Both the position numbers and the translations under genes were made by a program. A stretch of DNA of 64,000 bases. Origin: Seohaeicola saemankumensis. GTDB taxonomy: Bacteria > Pseudomonadota > Alphaproteobacteria > Rhodobacterales > Rhodobacteraceae. The stretch spans positions 248,001 through 312,000 of the forward strand of contig NZ_JAINWI010000003.1 of the NCBI RefSeq assembly GCF_021021435.1, written 5' to 3'. The notes beneath the pieces are model-generated. The model made no database searches. It was not told where the DNA came from and worked only from the letters and a program-made list of their open reading frames with translations. Shown in pieces: positions 61,555-64,000 of this stretch. How positions within the stretch are numbered: position 1 is the stretch's first letter; each line of letters begins with the position of its first letter.

Positions 61555-62889
61555 ATGACCAAAGGCATGAAGATTGCCATCGTCGATGACGAACAGGATA
61601 TGCGGCAGTCCATCAGTCAGTGGCTGGCCTTGTCAGGCTATGACACCGAAACTTTTGCCAGCGCCGAGGACGCACTGAAGGTTCTGGGGCCGGATTATCC
61701 GGGAATCGTGATTTCCGACATCAAGATGCCGGGTATGGACGGGATGCAGTTCCTGAAGAAACTGATGGGCAGCGACAGCACCTTGCCGGTGATCATGATC
61801 ACAGGGCATGGCGATGTTCCCATGGCGGTCGAGGCGATGCGCGTGGGCGCATTCGATTTTCTGGAAAAGCCGTTCAACCCCGACCGGATGAATGAACTGG
61901 CGCGCAAGGCGACCAATAACCGCCGCCTCACGCTGGACAACCGCGCCCTGCGGCGCGAGTTGTCGGATGGCAGCCAGTTGATGAAGAAACTGATCGGCAC
62001 CAGCCCCGCGATGGAGCGCCTGCGCGAGGATATTCTGGATCTCGGTCAAGCCGACGGTCACGTGCTGATCGACGGTGAAACCGGGACCGGCAAAACCCTT
62101 GTCGCCCATGCGCTGCATGCCGTGGGCGCGCGGGCAGGGCGCAAATTTGTGTTGATCTCTTGCGCCGCCTATGACGAGGACAAGCTGGCAAAGCGCCTTT
62201 TCGGGCCGATGATGCCCGAGGACAGCCAGTTGCCCGCCGTCGAGGAAGCACGCGGCGGCACCTTGGTGCTTGAGGATGTCGAGGCACTGACCGACAGCCT
62301 GCAGGCCCGTTTGATGAGCTTTATCAACGAGCAGGGCACCCCGGCCGAGACACGGATTGTGGCGATCAGTAACCTGCAGGAGCAGGACCGCACCTCGGAA
62401 GATGCGCTGCGGCCTGATCTGTTCTACCGGCTGGCGGCTCTCAGGATCACGTTGCCACCGCTGCGCCAGCGTGGTGAGGATATTCTGACGCTGTTCACCC
62501 GTCTGTCCGAGCAGTTCGCCGATGAATATGGTTGCGACGCGCCCAAGGTTAGCGCGCAGGAGGCCGCACAACTGTTGCAGGCCCCTTGGCCGGGCAATGT
62601 GCGCCAGTTGATCAACGTGGCGGAACGCGCCGTGCTGCAATCGCGGCGCGGGTCGGGAACGATCGCCTCGCTGCTGATGACCGATAACGAGGAAATGCAG
62701 CCCGTCATGACCACTGAGGGCAAACCCCTCAAGGAATATGTCGAGGCATTCGAGCGGATGCTGATCGATAATACCATGCGGCGGCACAAGGGCTCGATCG
62801 CGGCGGTCATGGATGAATTGTGCCTGCCGCGCCGGACCTTGAACGAGAAAATGGCCAAATACGGCCTGCAACGCTCGGATTACCTGTAA
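61555..62889 (+). CDS. dctD: DctD-like response regulator with AAA+ domain lacking GAFTGA
   Basis: The product is 444 aa. Receiver: DDEQ acidic pair, phospho-acceptor D55 in VISDIKMPGMDG, and the Lys in FLEKPF. AAA+ domain: Walker A GETGTGKT (174-181), Walker B GTLVLEDVEAL (235-245), arginine-finger region FYRLAALRITLPPLRQR. The usual sigma54-contact loop GAFTGA is absent; the equivalent site reads KRLFGPMMPEDSQLPAVEEA. C-terminal Fis HTH: KGSIAAVMDELCLPRRTLNEK. GGAG precedes the start. It controls dicarboxylate uptake in the family, but the missing loop suggests a different contact with polymerase. Confidence 0.92.
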   Translation: MTKGMKIAIVDDEQDMRQSISQWLALSGYDTETFASAEDALKVLGPDYPGIVISDIKMPGMDGMQFLKKLMGSDSTLPVIMITGHGDVPMAVEAMRVGAFDFLEKPFNPDRMNELARKATNNRRLTLDNRALRRELSDGSQLMKKLIGTSPAMERLREDILDLGQADGHVLIDGETGTGKTLVAHALHAVGARAGRKFVLISCAAYDEDKLAKRLFGPMMPEDSQLPAVEEARGGTLVLEDVEALTDSLQARLMSFINEQGTPAETRIVAISNLQEQDRTSEDALRPDLFYRLAALRITLPPLRQRGEDILTLFTRLSEQFADEYGCDAPKVSAQEAAQLLQAPWPGNVRQLINVAERAVLQSRRGSGTIASLLMTDNEEMQPVMTTEGKPLKEYVEAFERMLIDNTMRRHKGSIAAVMDELCLPRRTLNEKMAKYGLQRSDYL

Positions 62890-62903
62890 ACGCTGGCGGA
62901 CAT

Positions 62904-62953
62904 GGCGGCGCGGGCAGGGAACAGACCCTTTGCCCGCGCCGCCTTTTCTATTT
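62904..62953 (+). terminator. Rho-independent terminator of dctBD
   Basis: The 13-bp stem GGCGGCGCGGGCA / TGCCCGCGCCGCC (62904-62916 with 62931-62943) is extended by GGGA...TCCC-like pairs, followed by TTTTCTATTTT. It lies 14 bp after the dctD stop. Confidence 0.88.
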
Positions 62954-63372
62954 TCCCCATTGTCTTATCCACCACCCTGCCGCTATGGTGCCCCATGGGT
63001 TGTGGCACCGATGGTGGCCCGCCATAGAGTTTCGCTGCATCGGCGAAGTGTAGGATGATCCGGCACGGCTGAGGCAGACCGATTGAGCCCCGGAAACGGG
63101 ACTGACGAACCCCCGAACCCCTCGTGCAAACGGGGCGGCGAAGGCCTTGAACGGGCGCCCCATCACATGCGGGCGTCGGAGAAGAAACGCGATGAGGCGC
63201 GCGAGAGCAACTGATCCCATCATCATGTCCCTTGGGGGGCACATGTCCTCGCACGGGGAATGCAGAATGACCGGACGTTGTGCGCGTGCCATTTCCCTCG
63301 CCCCTGACAGACACATGCCGCAAACGCCCCGTCCCCCGGGACCGGGCGCACGCCGCTGTGCAATTGGAAAAC
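62954..63372 (+). promoter_or_regulatory. Long leader region upstream of rne
   Basis: This roughly 420-bp gap between the dctD terminator and the RNase E start contains no gene I can support. RNase E genes usually have long 5' UTRs used for autoregulated decay, so promoter and leader are expected here; I see no specific structure to call beyond GC-rich self-complementary stretches such as CCCCGTCCCCCGGGACCGGG near 63330. Confidence 0.4.
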
Positions 63373-64000
63373 ATGGCCAAGAAAATGCTAATCGACGCCA
63401 CACACGCGGAAGAGACCCGCGTTGTTGTGGTGGATGGAAACAAAGTCGAAGAGTTTGATTTTGAATCTGAAAACAAGCGCCAGCTAGCTGGCAATATCTA
63501 TCTGGCAAAAGTCACGCGGGTTGAACCCTCGCTGCAGGCAGCTTTTGTGGATTACGGCGGAAACCGTCACGGTTTTCTGGCCTTCTCGGAAATCCACCCG
63601 GATTACTACCAGATCCCCGTCGCCGACCGTAAGGCGTTGATGGAGGAAGAACAGGCCTATGCCGACGCGCAGCGCCGCGAGGATGACGAGGAAAAACCAC
63701 GCTCCAGCCGTTCGCGCTCGCGGTCCGGTGGACGCAACCGCGCGGAATCCGTCAAATCCGACGACGTTGTTGCAACCCGCGATGCGGAAGGCGATGAAAT
63801 CGCCGGTATGGAGACCATCGACCTCGACGAGGCCGATATCGCCGAGGGCACATCGCCGATGGAAGTGGTTGGCGAGACTCCGGTCGAAGAGCCTGAAAAC
63901 GAACTGCCGGGCGATGAAGAGGATGATGACGGTCTGGTCGAGACGATGGAGCGCGATGACAGCATCGAATCCGTCGCGGATGATGACGACGCCGAAGATA
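63373..64000 (+). CDS. rne: Ribonuclease E, 5' part (continues beyond window)
   Basis: The first 209 codons are seen. MAKKMLIDATHAEETRVVVV and the first S1 half NKRQLAGNIYLAKVTRVEPSLQAAFVDYG, GFLAFSEIHPDYYQIP are the RNase E/G start. After codon ~92 comes a long acidic-basic insertion (EEKPRSSRSRSRSGGRNR, DEADIAEGTSPMEVV, EEPENELPGDEEDDDG) inside the S1 domain, which is typical of alphaproteobacterial RNase E. It is the main mRNA-decay endonuclease. The 3' end lies outside the window. Confidence 0.95.
   Translation, partial: MAKKMLIDATHAEETRVVVVDGNKVEEFDFESENKRQLAGNIYLAKVTRVEPSLQAAFVDYGGNRHGFLAFSEIHPDYYQIPVADRKALMEEEQAYADAQRREDDEEKPRSSRSRSRSGGRNRAESVKSDDVVATRDAEGDEIAGMETIDLDEADIAEGTSPMEVVGETPVEEPENELPGDEEDDDGLVETMERDDSIESVADDDDAED

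Noticed and set aside
61633-62871. 412-aa minus-strand open frame
   Set aside because: Antisense to dctD, low in protein-like features.

Overview
The window looks like chromosome of a high-GC alphaproteobacterium of the Rhodobacteraceae (Roseobacter type). Supporting signs are three TRAP transporter loci or components, a DUF1476 F1-ATPase zeta-type protein, a split corrinoid/homocysteine methyltransferase cluster with a DUF1638 protein, purS/purQ/purC and purM/purN clusters, a DctB/DctD pair, and an RNase E whose S1 region carries a long acidic insertion. This assignment comes from gene content and protein resemblance only; no 16S rRNA gene is present.

Layout. 1-8 kb: the 3' part of a ketoglutarate-semialdehyde-type aldehyde dehydrogenase and an RraA-like protein, convergent with a TAXI-TRAP receptor plus fused TRAP permease, then a small GlsB-type membrane protein, an AEC carrier and an MltB-type lytic transglycosylase. 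8-16.6 kb: a Na+/H+ antiporter, a non-coding stretch with a degenerate IS3 transposase, and a catabolic cluster (DctM, DctQ, DctP, FAD oxidoreductase, SDR) divergent from an IclR regulator. 16.6-18.3 kb: phage-like debris, a small double zinc-knuckle ORF and an AT-richer gene with a HEPN-like R-x4-H motif.

18.37-32.60 kb: a 14.2-kb integrative element inserted in the 3' end of tRNA-Asn, bounded by a 45-bp duplication. It reads as a phage satellite: tyrosine integrase, AlpA-type HTH protein, primase-helicase, an origin-like nest of repeats, a SLOG + ComF-like phosphoribosyltransferase pair, a terminase module (small subunit, ATPase, and a frameshifted nuclease part) with no capsid genes, and a six-gene leftward operon with a sliding-clamp-like protein, two unknown proteins, Vsr, a C5 DNA methyltransferase and an Eco29kI-type GIY-YIG restriction enzyme.

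32.6-49 kb: tRNA-Asn, an MBL hydrolase, an EnvZ-like kinase, a PACE efflux protein, a pyroglutamyl peptidase pseudogene with a single amber codon, a flotillin-like protein, and a branched-chain-type ABC importer operon whose last ATPase is fused in frame to an amidase. It is followed by an acyl-CoA synthetase and, convergently, an SDR and an acetamidase/formamidase. Together these suggest uptake and hydrolysis of an amide. 49-64 kb: tRNA-Ile2(CAT), purM-purN, an MFS transporter, rnd, a lipoprotein, a SufE protein, DUF1638/corrinoid protein/homocysteine methyltransferase, zeta subunit, purC-purS-purQ, dctB-dctD, and the 5' end of rne running off the window.

The most interesting region is the island, in particular its SLOG/phosphoribosyltransferase pair, the origin-like repeats, and the clamp-like three-gene block in front of the restriction genes.
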